DNA of 64,000 nucleotides from an uncultured Francisella sp. GTDB taxonomy: Bacteria > Pseudomonadota > Gammaproteobacteria > Burkholderiales > Neisseriaceae. Numbering within the stretch: the stretch's first letter is position 1; each line of letters opens with the position of its first letter. The notes beneath the pieces were generated by a model. It was not told where the DNA came from. It did not search any database and was given only the letters and a program-made list of their open reading frames with translations. Of this stretch, positions 16,582 through 25,177 are shown one piece after another. The position numbers and the translations under genes are program-made. The DNA is taken from NCBI GenBank assembly GCA_943914555.1, contig CALUCM010000002.1, positions 1-64,000 on the forward strand. Reading direction: 5' to 3'.

Positions 16582-18435
16582 ATGTATAGAAAGTGGTTTA
16601 CTCTCTTAGCTGGAGTTTTTTTCTTTGTTGTGCCAGTTTTAAATTTTACTCAGTTGTTTGAGTATGAATCTCTAAAATCAGCAATTCATAATAGTCAGAG
16701 TTCTATGTTAGATGTCTTGCAACATAGAACACAGCAGCAATTGATTAATAGTCTAAATGCATTGACAAGGTATCCGCAGCAAGTTGGTAGTGAACAGTTT
16801 TATTTGCGAGCCCTTTATGAGCGATTGCTAGACCAAGATACTAGGAATAAAGAAAAATTAACTCCTATTATTCGTTTATTCAAGAGAATTGATGCAATAC
16901 AGGATCATAAAGATCTACAAATTTTTAATGTGCGGATGCTAAGAGAAGGACGAGAATCACCTTTTCTGTATTGGAGTGTAGCACCGGATTATCGTGACAG
17001 TAAACGTTATGCACTTTACTTATTGGGTCCAAATATCCATTTTATTTCTTTGTCTCAAATAAAACGTATTTTATGGTATGTAGCAAACGATGTTCATAAT
17101 GCGTCTCAAGTTTTTGATCTACAAAAGGGATTATCTTTTTTAGCTAGGCAAAATAAAGCTGCTTTGGATTACCGTAGTTTATTTGTAACAAAACCAGTGA
17201 ATCAACTTTCTCCTTTGTTACGAAGTCTAATACAAGAAGTGAGTGGTATTCATCAACAGCAAGTGTTGGTGAAAAAAGTATTTTATTTTGAACGAATAGA
17301 AACATGGCTAGAACATCAACCACTTGATGTGTTAAAAAGTTATTTGAAGTGTTTTTATTTTATGAAATATGCTTCTTATTTAGATGAACAAGCGCAAATG
17401 ATTGCCACTGGAAAAAAACTTACTTCTTCTGAAGATAGAGCGCTTGAAGTGATGAAAAAGCTGTTACCTAATATGTTAGCGCATCTTTATATTGTAGACC
17501 ATGCGCAGGAACAAAGAAAAGAAGTAGTGCAGGCAATTGTAAAAAATCTTAAGGAGAGCTATATCGACCATTTGAGACACAACCCATGGTTATCGCTTAA
17601 TGGCAAAAAATGTTTGCTTAAAAAAATATCTGGTTTAAAAGTTAAAATTGCTTATCCAGATACATGGACGCTAGAAAAAAATTTACCTAAAATTGATGTA
17701 CATAGCTCTTTAATAACTCTGGTTGAAAAAATAGAGAAATGGCGAAAACAGCAACGACAGCAAAAGATAGGTAAGTTGATTTTAGATAATGATTGGATGA
17801 TTCAACCATATGAAATTAACGCACATTATGATATTTTGCGCAATGAAATTGTGATTCCTGATGCAATTTTACAAACTCCTTTTTACGAAGGAGATAAACA
17901 AAGTATAGGGACTCTTTATGGGACTTTGGGTGTATTAATTGGGCATGAGATGACACATGCTATTGATTTGATAGGAATCTTCTATAATCAGTTTGGTAGT
18001 TATAGTGAATGTTTTCCTTCAGTAGATAGAGAGCGTTATCGAAGTAAGGTAGAAAAGATGAGCACGCAGTATCAGAGATATGCAAAGCAATTAGGTATTT
18101 CTCTTAGAGCTCCTTATGTACAAGCAAATGAAAATATTGCTGATTTTGGTGGTTTATCTATTGCTTACGACACTTTATTGAAGCAGTTAGAGAGTAAAGG
18201 GATAGATGTTTTACGCAGTAAGCAAGAAAAGAAAAAATTTTTTAGAGCTTGGCAGAGTTTATTTGTCGACGAAAATTGTCTAGAAAAGCGTGAAGATACC
18301 GCTAATTTGCACAGTCCAGGACAGATACGTGCTATAGCGCCTTTACGTAATATGCAAGGTTTTTACGAAGCTTTTACTGTGAAAAAAAATGATCCTCTTT
18401 ATTTGTCAGTGAATAGGCGTTTGCGTTTATGGTGA
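16582..18435 (+). CDS. Second, divergent M13 metallopeptidase paralog
   Basis: 617-residue paralog of the preceding gene, sharing the whole domain order. It has an N-terminal hydrophobic signal/anchor (about 5-23) but no lipobox. The zinc and catalytic residues remain: HEMTH about 454-458 and ENIADFGG about 513-520, with HSPGQIRAIAPL near the end. The substrate-binding NAYY is changed to NAHY, and NVNAFY near the C-terminus is changed to NMQGFY. It has a shorter N-terminal lobe and looks more AT-rich than its neighbour. I infer a tandem duplication followed by functional divergence. Peptidase activity is plausible but specificity has probably changed. Confidence 0.88.
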   Translation: MYRKWFTLLAGVFFFVVPVLNFTQLFEYESLKSAIHNSQSSMLDVLQHRTQQQLINSLNALTRYPQQVGSEQFYLRALYERLLDQDTRNKEKLTPIIRLFKRIDAIQDHKDLQIFNVRMLREGRESPFLYWSVAPDYRDSKRYALYLLGPNIHFISLSQIKRILWYVANDVHNASQVFDLQKGLSFLARQNKAALDYRSLFVTKPVNQLSPLLRSLIQEVSGIHQQQVLVKKVFYFERIETWLEHQPLDVLKSYLKCFYFMKYASYLDEQAQMIATGKKLTSSEDRALEVMKKLLPNMLAHLYIVDHAQEQRKEVVQAIVKNLKESYIDHLRHNPWLSLNGKKCLLKKISGLKVKIAYPDTWTLEKNLPKIDVHSSLITLVEKIEKWRKQQRQQKIGKLILDNDWMIQPYEINAHYDILRNEIVIPDAILQTPFYEGDKQSIGTLYGTLGVLIGHEMTHAIDLIGIFYNQFGSYSECFPSVDRERYRSKVEKMSTQYQRYAKQLGISLRAPYVQANENIADFGGLSIAYDTLLKQLESKGIDVLRSKQEKKKFFRAWQSLFVDENCLEKREDTANLHSPGQIRAIAPLRNMQGFYEAFTVKKNDPLYLSVNRRLRLW

Positions 18436-18525
18436 GCATAGTGAGAATGAACTGAGCAAGGGGCTATTTATGGTCGCTTTTGATAATATAAATCTATATT
18501 GGTTTGTCGTTTAGGTAATCGAAAT

Positions 18526-19407
18526 ATGTATATATTTTTTAAAAAAAGTATGATTGCTATTTTCTTAATGATGACATTCTCTTTTTTCATTGGCTTTTTT
18601 ATATTGGGAGCGCTGGGTTTAAGCAATATTGGCTATAATTCTAATTACCGTATATTTTTTTTGAATCTTTTATATTTTGCAGGAGTATTACCTTTCTTTT
18701 TTTCCTTATGGTTGGTTTTTTCAGAAAAGACAAGGGGAGATTGGAAATTTGGATTAATCAGTTTAGTGATTTTTTTTATTTTTCTTTATTATCACTATTT
18801 ATCTCTTTATACGCTCAGTATTGTGCCAGGTTTAAAATACTTAGTATTATTAAATGAGGTAATTTTATTTTATGTGTTGCGTGGCATTGTTGTGGCTTTA
18901 TCTGTTGGACTAAACAATGATGGGGTCATTACTTATGAGCAAAAATTAGAAGCACAGAAAAAAAGATTTCGTTTACTATTTACTTTTTTTCTTTTAAGCT
19001 TATTTGCACTTCATTTTTATAGTGGTTTAAATAATGATTTACAAAATTGGCAAAAAGGTCATTATTTGTTTTTGACGCAGTATTTTCGTATGCTTTTTAA
19101 CTCAGGTCTATTGCCTTTAATTTTTATTTTGTGGTTACTTTACTCTCCGTTGGTTAGAGGCAATATTTACTACTATATTATGCTAGCAAGTTTATTGATA
19201 TTACTTTATTGCTTTCAACAGTTTTATATAGTCTATTATAACTATCATTATCCTAATCAGCAAAATGGCTATTGGATTCTAGAAGCAATGGCAGTGGTGT
19301 TTACTTATTTTAGTATCAATGTCTCCATTGTTTTCGCTGATCATAAAAAGCGATCTGACAAGACACAGGTGAACAAGAAACTAGAAGAAAATTGTAAGAG
19401 TGATTAA
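18526..19407 (+). CDS. Multi-pass membrane protein of unknown function with internal duplication
   Basis: 293-residue, very hydrophobic protein with about eight predicted helices. I do not recognise the family. The two halves look like duplicates: LYFAGVLPFFFSLWLVFS..TRGDW in the first half aligns with MLFNSGLLPLIFILWLLYS..VRGNI in the second, each followed by a long hydrophobic segment and a Tyr-rich stretch. The ATG at 18526 with AGGTAA upstream is preferred over a TTG at 18499. A Lys-rich cytoplasmic-looking tail ends the protein. It lies between the second M13 gene and another unknown gene, all in one direction with short gaps, so they are probably co-transcribed. Confidence 0.75.
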   Translation: MYIFFKKSMIAIFLMMTFSFFIGFFILGALGLSNIGYNSNYRIFFLNLLYFAGVLPFFFSLWLVFSEKTRGDWKFGLISLVIFFIFLYYHYLSLYTLSIVPGLKYLVLLNEVILFYVLRGIVVALSVGLNNDGVITYEQKLEAQKKRFRLLFTFFLLSLFALHFYSGLNNDLQNWQKGHYLFLTQYFRMLFNSGLLPLIFILWLLYSPLVRGNIYYYIMLASLLILLYCFQQFYIVYYNYHYPNQQNGYWILEAMAVVFTYFSINVSIVFADHKKRSDKTQVNKKLEENCKSD

Positions 19408-19427
19408 AGATCATAAGGATATAAAAG

Positions 19428-20309
19428 ATGGTAGAAGCAATTGCTTATAAGATATATCATTGTAGTACAAACTTAAAGCTAATGAGTCCCGCACCTTTAA
19501 AGGCAAGCTCTCTTTCTTCTTTTTTAAAGAAATCGCTTCATGACAGCTTCCGTAGTGTGATTTTACCGATTTCTTTTTCTTCTATAGAAGAGCCTACTTT
19601 GGAAGATTTACAACAGCAAGCAATTATTTGGCGATTTTTCTCTGGCTCTTGTCTTGAACAAAATTATGTACTTGTGCCCATTGAAGATCCTTTTTTTAAG
19701 AAGGATGAAGCTTCTCAATTGTTTCAAGAGCGAATTGAAGAAGAGTCTATATTTAGACTTCGCGATATTTTCGGTCAGTCCATTGATCCATCTTCTTTTC
19801 ATATGATTGGTTCTAGTCTTTTGGTATTAAAAGATGACACCACATTTGTGGATAATAAGTTCTATTATGAATCGATTTCGCAATTCATTACTCAATCTTT
19901 TAATTTGCGAGAAGATGCGTATCGTAGCATTGACCGTTATCAGGTAGTTTTTGATTATGAAGGGATAGGGGCGATTGCCTTTGGACGTGATGATGTGCAA
20001 AAAGTTGATCGTGCTATTTTCTTGTGGACTTTGGCTCGAGCTTATTTAACTGCTTTAGAAGCAATGACGGTGGGATTGGCTGATATTATGCCAGAGGAGC
20101 AAACTTCTAAGATTAATCAATTAATTAAACGTTATTATCACTTTTTAATTCGCTATTACTATTCTAGCCCTATGCATGTCAATGAAAATAAAGCGTATTA
20201 TATTTATAGCTTGATCAAGGAAACGTTTAAATTAAAACAACAGTACGAGGAAAGTAAAGAAAAACTTCGTTTATTAGCGCTTTTGATTTCTAATATCCAT
20301 GAGAATTAA
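19428..20309 (+). CDS. Protein of unknown function
   Basis: 293-residue protein that I cannot assign to a family. It has no signal peptide or membrane segment and looks soluble and cytoplasmic. It is rich in acidic and aromatic residues, with a helical C-terminus (about 245-293) that includes a charged stretch KLKQQYEESKEKLRLL with coiled-coil potential. The coding region is intact and begins 20 bp after the membrane-protein gene. The following hydrolase starts directly at its end, so it is part of a continuous operon. Its AT-rich codon use resembles the membrane protein and second M13 gene rather than surE. Confidence 0.7.
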   Translation: MVEAIAYKIYHCSTNLKLMSPAPLKASSLSSFLKKSLHDSFRSVILPISFSSIEEPTLEDLQQQAIIWRFFSGSCLEQNYVLVPIEDPFFKKDEASQLFQERIEEESIFRLRDIFGQSIDPSSFHMIGSSLLVLKDDTTFVDNKFYYESISQFITQSFNLREDAYRSIDRYQVVFDYEGIGAIAFGRDDVQKVDRAIFLWTLARAYLTALEAMTVGLADIMPEEQTSKINQLIKRYYHFLIRYYYSSPMHVNENKAYYIYSLIKETFKLKQQYEESKEKLRLLALLISNIHEN

Positions 20310-20310
20310 G

Positions 20311-20922
20311 ATGGAGACTTTTTTTCTTGAAGGTCCAGTTGGTCAGCTAGAATACTTATATTGTGGGCCTAAAGCAGAGTTGACAGCAAAGGGGGTGTTG
20401 ATTATGTTACCTCCTCACCCGCAAAAAGGGGGAACCAATCAAAATAAGGTAGTACAAACGGTATTAAAAGCAGCATCTAGTAAAAATTATTTTGCTTACG
20501 CTCCTAATTTCCGTGGAGTGGGTCGCAGCGAAGGGCAGTATGATTATGGTCAAGGAGAGAGGGCTGATGTATTGGCTTTAATTGCGGTAGTTAAAAATCA
20601 GCACAGAGATTTACCACTTACCTTGGCTGGTTTTTCTTTTGGGGCCTATATTGCCTTACATGTGGCGCAATCACAGCTCTGCTCACGTTTAATATTGCTG
20701 GGTTTGGCTGTTGGAGTTTATAAAATTCCTGTGCCTTTAGTACCAGCTGGTATTGAAACACTTTTGATCCATGGAGCAGAAGATAAAGTGATCCCTTTAG
20801 GTAGAGTGCTGTCTTGGGCAAAAGAGCAGAACACCCCTCTGATTGTGCTACCAACAGCCACACATTTTTTTCATCGTCAATTGATAATATTGCAAAAATT
20901 AATAGAGCAGTTTCTATCGTAA
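20311..20922 (+). CDS. Alpha/beta hydrolase (COG2945-like)
   Basis: 203-residue small cytoplasmic alpha/beta hydrolase of a conserved but poorly characterised proteobacterial family. The nucleophile elbow GFSFG (about residues 109-113), a late acid in GAEDKVIP and the catalytic His in PTATHFFH form a plausible Ser-Asp-His triad. The motif NFRGVGRSEGQYDYGQGE is typical of the family. The ATG at 20311 is chosen because GAGAA precedes it and the family N-terminus fits. The ATG at 20299 would overlap the previous gene. It precedes surE by 29 bp. The substrate is unknown. Confidence 0.85.
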   Translation: METFFLEGPVGQLEYLYCGPKAELTAKGVLIMLPPHPQKGGTNQNKVVQTVLKAASSKNYFAYAPNFRGVGRSEGQYDYGQGERADVLALIAVVKNQHRDLPLTLAGFSFGAYIALHVAQSQLCSRLILLGLAVGVYKIPVPLVPAGIETLLIHGAEDKVIPLGRVLSWAKEQNTPLIVLPTATHFFHRQLIILQKLIEQFLS

Positions 20923-20951
20923 AATATATCCATAGTAATAGATTGTAATTA

Positions 20952-21707
20952 ATGAAGATTTTGATTTGTAATGATGATGGTTATCAAGCCAAGGGTTTAA
21001 GTGTACTGGCCAAAGTGGCCTCACAGTACGGTCAAGTGCGTGTCATTGCACCAGATTGTGATAAAACAGCTGCCAGTCATTCGCTTACTTTACATCGACC
21101 TTTGAAAATCAAACAAGGTGAAAACGGGTTTTATTATGTTAATGGAACACCAAGTGATTCTTTGCATCTGGCCTTATCGCTTTTTGAGGATTTCCAGCCT
21201 GATTGGATATTTTCCGGGATTAATCATGGCGTGAATATGGGAGATGATATTCTTTTTTCTGGCACAGTTGCTTGCGCTACACAAGGTTATTTATGGGGCA
21301 TCTCATCTGTTGCTTTTTCTTTGAACGATAAAAAAAATCAGTATTGGGATACTGCAGAGTGGGTGGCACATCATATTATTGAAACCTTGATGAAAAAACC
21401 AGCACATGAGAAATGGTTGTTAAGTATTAATATTCCACGTGTATTACCTCATCAATTGCAGGGTGTGGCGTGTGTGCCTCTAGGCAAGCGCCATTACGAT
21501 AAAAATAATGTGATTGCTACTCAAGATCCTTATGGTGAAACAATTTATTGGATTGGCCCTGCTGGTCCTCCTCAGTTATCAGAACAGAAAACTGATTTCA
21601 CTATGGAACAAGCCGGTTATGTCACAGTGACCCCTTTGCTGACCGATCGCACAGATAAAGTGGCATTACCCACTTTTTATAAATTATTTGATCAAATCTC
21701 TTTATGA
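20952..21707 (+). CDS. surE: 5'/3'-nucleotidase SurE
   Basis: 251-residue metal-dependent phosphatase acting on nucleoside 5'- and 3'-monophosphates, linked to stationary-phase survival. It has the N-terminal metal site MKILICNDDGY (Asp-Asp), SHSLTLHRPL, NGTPSDSLHLAL and SGINHGVNMGDDILFSGTV. Length is normal. Its stop overlaps the pcm start by 4 bp (ATGA), the standard surE-pcm coupling. Confidence 0.96.
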   Translation: MKILICNDDGYQAKGLSVLAKVASQYGQVRVIAPDCDKTAASHSLTLHRPLKIKQGENGFYYVNGTPSDSLHLALSLFEDFQPDWIFSGINHGVNMGDDILFSGTVACATQGYLWGISSVAFSLNDKKNQYWDTAEWVAHHIIETLMKKPAHEKWLLSINIPRVLPHQLQGVACVPLGKRHYDKNNVIATQDPYGETIYWIGPAGPPQLSEQKTDFTMEQAGYVTVTPLLTDRTDKVALPTFYKLFDQISL

Positions 21708-22366
21708 TCGATACCTTGTATTTTGATCGTTTTGAGCTGCGTCGGCAAAGGATGGTAGAAAAACTGGGTCAAATGGGCATTTATAGCCAACAAGTTTTAG
21801 CGGCAATGGCGGCTGTACCTCGTCATTTGTTTGTGGAAGATGCTTTAAGAAGTCGTGCCTACGAGAATGTGGCGCTGCCAATTGGTGCAGGGCAAACAAT
21901 TTCTCAACCCTATATGGTGGCAAAGATGAGTCAATTATTGTTGGCTGGAAATAGATCTGTGCAGAAAATATTGGAAATTGGCACAGGCTGTGGTTATCAG
22001 ACTGCTATTTTAGAGACTTTGGGAATCTCAGAAATCTATTCCTTAGAGCGAATATCCAAGTTACGTACTTTAGCGGTATCCAATCTACGCCAAGCACATT
22101 TTTTTCGTTCTCACCTTATTTGCGAAGATGGTTATTTTGGTTTACCAAGTAAAGCACCTTTTGATGCCATTTTATTGACGGCTGCTCCGTCCAGTATTCC
22201 TATTGCGTTATTAGAACAACTTGAAAATGATGGGGGTCGCATGGTCATACCGTTAGGAGAAAAAGACCGTCAGTATCTTTGGGTGATAGACAAATACCCG
22301 CGCGGATATCAAGAAACTTGCATTGAAGCAGTTAATTTTGTTTTATTAAAAGAAGGGCGTCAGTAA
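21704..22366 (+). CDS. pcm: Protein-L-isoaspartate O-methyltransferase
   Basis: 220-residue repair enzyme that methylates isoaspartyl residues in aged proteins with S-adenosylmethionine. The start overlaps surE. Visible signatures are VPRHLFVEDALRSRAYENVALPIG, the family motif GAGQTISQPYMVA and the SAM-binding motif ILEIGTGCGYQTAIL (about 88-102). Later motifs EDGYFGLP and FDAILLTAAP are also present. The surE-pcm-nlpD order is conserved in gammaproteobacteria. Confidence 0.96.
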   Translation: MIDTLYFDRFELRRQRMVEKLGQMGIYSQQVLAAMAAVPRHLFVEDALRSRAYENVALPIGAGQTISQPYMVAKMSQLLLAGNRSVQKILEIGTGCGYQTAILETLGISEIYSLERISKLRTLAVSNLRQAHFFRSHLICEDGYFGLPSKAPFDAILLTAAPSSIPIALLEQLENDGGRMVIPLGEKDRQYLWVIDKYPRGYQETCIEAVNFVLLKEGRQ

Positions 22367-22433
22367 GGACTGTATTTTTGCTATAATTTAGGCTAGCCCT
22401 TATTGTTTAGCATATCAAGAGGAAATAGTTAAC

Positions 22434-23447
22434 ATGAAGAATTGCAATTATAAGCGATTGGTCATATTGCTTACCACTAGTGTATTGAGTACTGCTTGTG
22501 TTTTTAGACAGACTGCAGCGCCTGTATTAAATGGTGAAGATGAAATATCAACAACGGATGCACCTTATCAGCCAAGTGATAGTACTGTTAAAACAGCTAC
22601 TTTTGCGGCAGGAACAACGGTAGCTGGCAACAGTGCTCCTGCTAATATTTCAGCACCTAAAGCTTATTCTAATAGACTGTCTGACAGTAATGTGGCATCT
22701 TCTTCTGTTGTTGCCAATGGGCATTTCCCCGCTCATCAGAGCGAAAATGGTACAAACTATTTACCTTCTAATGCGCCTGTGGATTTAAATGCAAGAACAC
22801 ATACAGTGGTACGTGGAGATACCGTGTATAATTTGGCCAAGCGTTATCATATTTTGCAAAATGATTTACGTACTTGGAATTCTCTACCAGACGATACTAT
22901 TTCAGTTGGGCAAGTATTAAAAGTAAAACCATCTGAAAGTAGCACTGGAAATGCTTCTGCTACTTTGCAACCACCGCATCCTGTTTCCCAAACATCGCGA
23001 TCGGCAACTTTAACAACACCGACTGGTTCAACTCAAGCTCAGGCACCTTCTACCTATACTGTTTCTTCTAAGCCACATACCGTTGAAGGTATTACTTGGA
23101 TAAGGCCAGTAGCAGGTGTACTAACTAGCCGGTTTAATACACGCGATAGAGGAGTAACTATTGCAGGGAACCTTGGAGCACCGATTGTGGCAGTTGCTGA
23201 TGGTAAAGTAATTTATAGCAGCCAATTAAGCAGTTATGGTAATTTAGTGATTATTCAGCATAATGATCAATATTTAACTGCTTATGCCCATAATCAGGTA
23301 AATTTGGTAAAGGAAGGTGTGCAAGTGAAGCGTGGACAACGGATCGCTTTAATGGGTAATACAGGTGATGCATCTAAGGTAGCATTACATTTTGAATTAC
23401 GTAGAAATGGCCAGGCAATAGACCCTGCACCTTATATTCCTTTATAA
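22434..23447 (+). CDS. nlpD: NlpD-like lipoprotein, LysM plus degenerate M23 domain (amidase activator)
   Basis: 337-residue outer-membrane lipoprotein with a lipobox LSTAC at about residues 18-22 and a long Ser/Thr/Ala-rich linker. A LysM peptidoglycan-binding domain follows (about 120-163, HTVVRGDTVYNLAKRYHI). The C-terminal M23 fold (about 222-337) has lost zinc ligands: the HxxxD position reads RGVTIAG, although a single His remains in LHFEL. This matches NlpD, which activates amidase AmiC during septum splitting rather than cutting peptidoglycan. A TATAAT lies 47 bp upstream. rpoS, which normally follows, is absent. Confidence 0.92.
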   Translation: MKNCNYKRLVILLTTSVLSTACVFRQTAAPVLNGEDEISTTDAPYQPSDSTVKTATFAAGTTVAGNSAPANISAPKAYSNRLSDSNVASSSVVANGHFPAHQSENGTNYLPSNAPVDLNARTHTVVRGDTVYNLAKRYHILQNDLRTWNSLPDDTISVGQVLKVKPSESSTGNASATLQPPHPVSQTSRSATLTTPTGSTQAQAPSTYTVSSKPHTVEGITWIRPVAGVLTSRFNTRDRGVTIAGNLGAPIVAVADGKVIYSSQLSSYGNLVIIQHNDQYLTAYAHNQVNLVKEGVQVKRGQRIALMGNTGDASKVALHFELRRNGQAIDPAPYIPL

Positions 23448-23786
23448 CAATTTGATTTTAAATCTCTTTTGTAAATGATGCATTGAGTTTTTATTATGTA
23501 TGGTGTTTGAAGATTAATGATCTTTTTGTATTAGTTATGACTTGAGTAAAAGAAAGTCATAAGTAGTGTTGTTGTTAGCAAACATGGTTAATTGCCTTTT
23601 TCAGTTTACTAAGCCTTGGTTAGTTGACACCTGTCAAGAAGTTTAGATATATTCCAATGCATAATATTTGTTAAAAGTAGCTAAAATACGCAAAGAGTAA
23701 GTGCTTTGGATTTGAGTTAATATGCAGTTTTTCACAGGTCTATAGTGTAGTTTAGACGAATTTTATTGCAGTTAGTAAGACAAATA
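23448..23786 (+). promoter_or_regulatory. Gap after nlpD with a candidate ubiA promoter; no rpoS
   Basis: No gene is seen in this AT-rich stretch. A TTGACA at 23624-23629 is followed after 18 bp by TATATT at 23648-23653. This is a plausible sigma70 promoter reading towards ubiA, about 130 bp upstream of its start. A 9-bp inverted repeat (TTATGACTT / AAGTCATAA) lies near 23540 but has no T-run. The usual rpoS gene is missing, and I find no remnant of it. Confidence 0.5.
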
Positions 23787-24644
23787 ATGATGCAACAACA
23801 AGGCAAATGGCAAGATTACTTTTTATTAGCCCGTATAGATAAACCGACAGGAACTTTGTTATTGCTTTTCCCTACTTATTGGGCTTTATGGTTGGCTAGT
23901 AGAGGTTCTTTATCGATTTTTTATTTCTGCCTTTTTACCATAGGCACTTTTTCGATGCGTTCTGCTGGTTGTATTATCAATGATATTAGCGATAGTGATA
24001 TAGACAAATATGTAGAGCGTACTAAAGACCGGCCAATTGCAGCAGGACGTATTAGCAAAAAACAAGCCTTGCTTGCTTTTGCGTTATTTTGTTTTATTGG
24101 GTTTTTATGTTTGTTTCCTTTAAATTGGCTCAGTTGGAAGTTAAGTTTGGTGGCTTTATTTCTTGCTTGTACTTATCCGGTGATGAAACGTTTTTTTTCT
24201 ATTCCTCAGCTATATCTTGGTTTTGCTTTCTCCTTTGGGATTATCATGGCATATGCTGCACTCTTAAACACCATTCCTAGAATAGGTTGGTTAATTTATT
24301 TAGCAACTATTTTTTGGATAGTTGGTTACGATACAGTGTATGCTATTAGCGATAAACCAGATGATTTAAAGTTGTCTGTTAAAAGTTCTGCTATCACTTT
24401 TGGTCGATATGATGTAGCAGCGGTGATGATATGTTACGCGCTTTTTCTAGCATTAATGGTGGTTGTCGGTTATTTATATGCTTTAAAAATATATTATTGG
24501 TTGTCTCTTGGGGTTGTCTCATTATTAATGTTTAGGCAGTATCCTCGTATCCGTAACCATGATCGTCTGGCGTGTTACCAGGCTTTTTTACAAAATAAGT
24601 GGTTCGGTCTACTGATTTGGTTTGGCATTGTGTATTCGCTATAA
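23787..24644 (+). CDS. ubiA: 4-hydroxybenzoate polyprenyltransferase
   Basis: 285-residue integral membrane prenyltransferase that attaches the polyprenyl tail to 4-hydroxybenzoate in ubiquinone synthesis. The two Asp-rich motifs are present: NDISDSDID (about residues 67-75) and YDTVYAISDKPDD (about 185-197), with about eight membrane segments between and after them. The start is uncertain: adjacent ATGs at 23787 and 23790 are more likely than the TTG at 23766. Its substrate would come from UbiC, encoded at 45433-46038. Confidence 0.94.
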   Translation: MMQQQGKWQDYFLLARIDKPTGTLLLLFPTYWALWLASRGSLSIFYFCLFTIGTFSMRSAGCIINDISDSDIDKYVERTKDRPIAAGRISKKQALLAFALFCFIGFLCLFPLNWLSWKLSLVALFLACTYPVMKRFFSIPQLYLGFAFSFGIIMAYAALLNTIPRIGWLIYLATIFWIVGYDTVYAISDKPDDLKLSVKSSAITFGRYDVAAVMICYALFLALMVVVGYLYALKIYYWLSLGVVSLLMFRQYPRIRNHDRLACYQAFLQNKWFGLLIWFGIVYSL

Positions 24645-24721
24645 ATGCAAAGAAAGAATGTCTAGCATTTATTTTAATGACATGATAGATTAGCGCACCA
24701 GTTTTGATATGAGTTGATTGT

Positions 24722-25171
24722 ATGTATTTATCTTCAGATTTATTACCGCTTGAACATATACTTCTCGATTTGGAAGTGAATAATAAAAAAAGGCTATTTG
24801 AAGAAATAGCGGAAATTTTTGCTAAGCAAAGCGGTCTGAACGAAGATAAAATTTTTCAAGTTTTATTATTAAGAGAGAAATTAGGCAGTACCGCGTTAGA
24901 TTGCGGAGCTGCTATCCCTCATGGACGAGTATCTGGATTAGAAAAAGCAAGTGTAATTTTTGCTCGTCTGAAAAAAGCGATTAGTTTTGATAGTTATGAC
25001 GATCATCAAGTTGATCTAATATTTGCTGTGATTGTGCCAGAAGCGGGCAATGAAGAGCATATGAAAATTTTCTCTCATATTGCTCGAAAGATCTCTAATG
25101 AAGAGGTAAGAGAACAGTTGCGTACTTTATCCTCTGCCGCTGCTATTAGTGATCTATTTTTTGCGAGTTAA
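24722..25171 (+). CDS. ptsN: Nitrogen-regulatory phosphotransferase IIA protein PtsN (EIIA-Ntr)
   Basis: 149-residue fructose-type EIIA domain without a transport partner, used as a regulatory phosphoacceptor. The phosphorylated His is His67 in AIPHGR, and the region LREKLGSTALDCGAAIPHGRV is diagnostic. The gene is 6 bp before hprK and the two form an operon. In many proteobacteria this pair follows rpoN and hpf, but neither is present here. Confidence 0.93.
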   Translation: MYLSSDLLPLEHILLDLEVNNKKRLFEEIAEIFAKQSGLNEDKIFQVLLLREKLGSTALDCGAAIPHGRVSGLEKASVIFARLKKAISFDSYDDHQVDLIFAVIVPEAGNEEHMKIFSHIARKISNEEVREQLRTLSSAAAISDLFFAS

Positions 25172-25177
25172 TATTTC

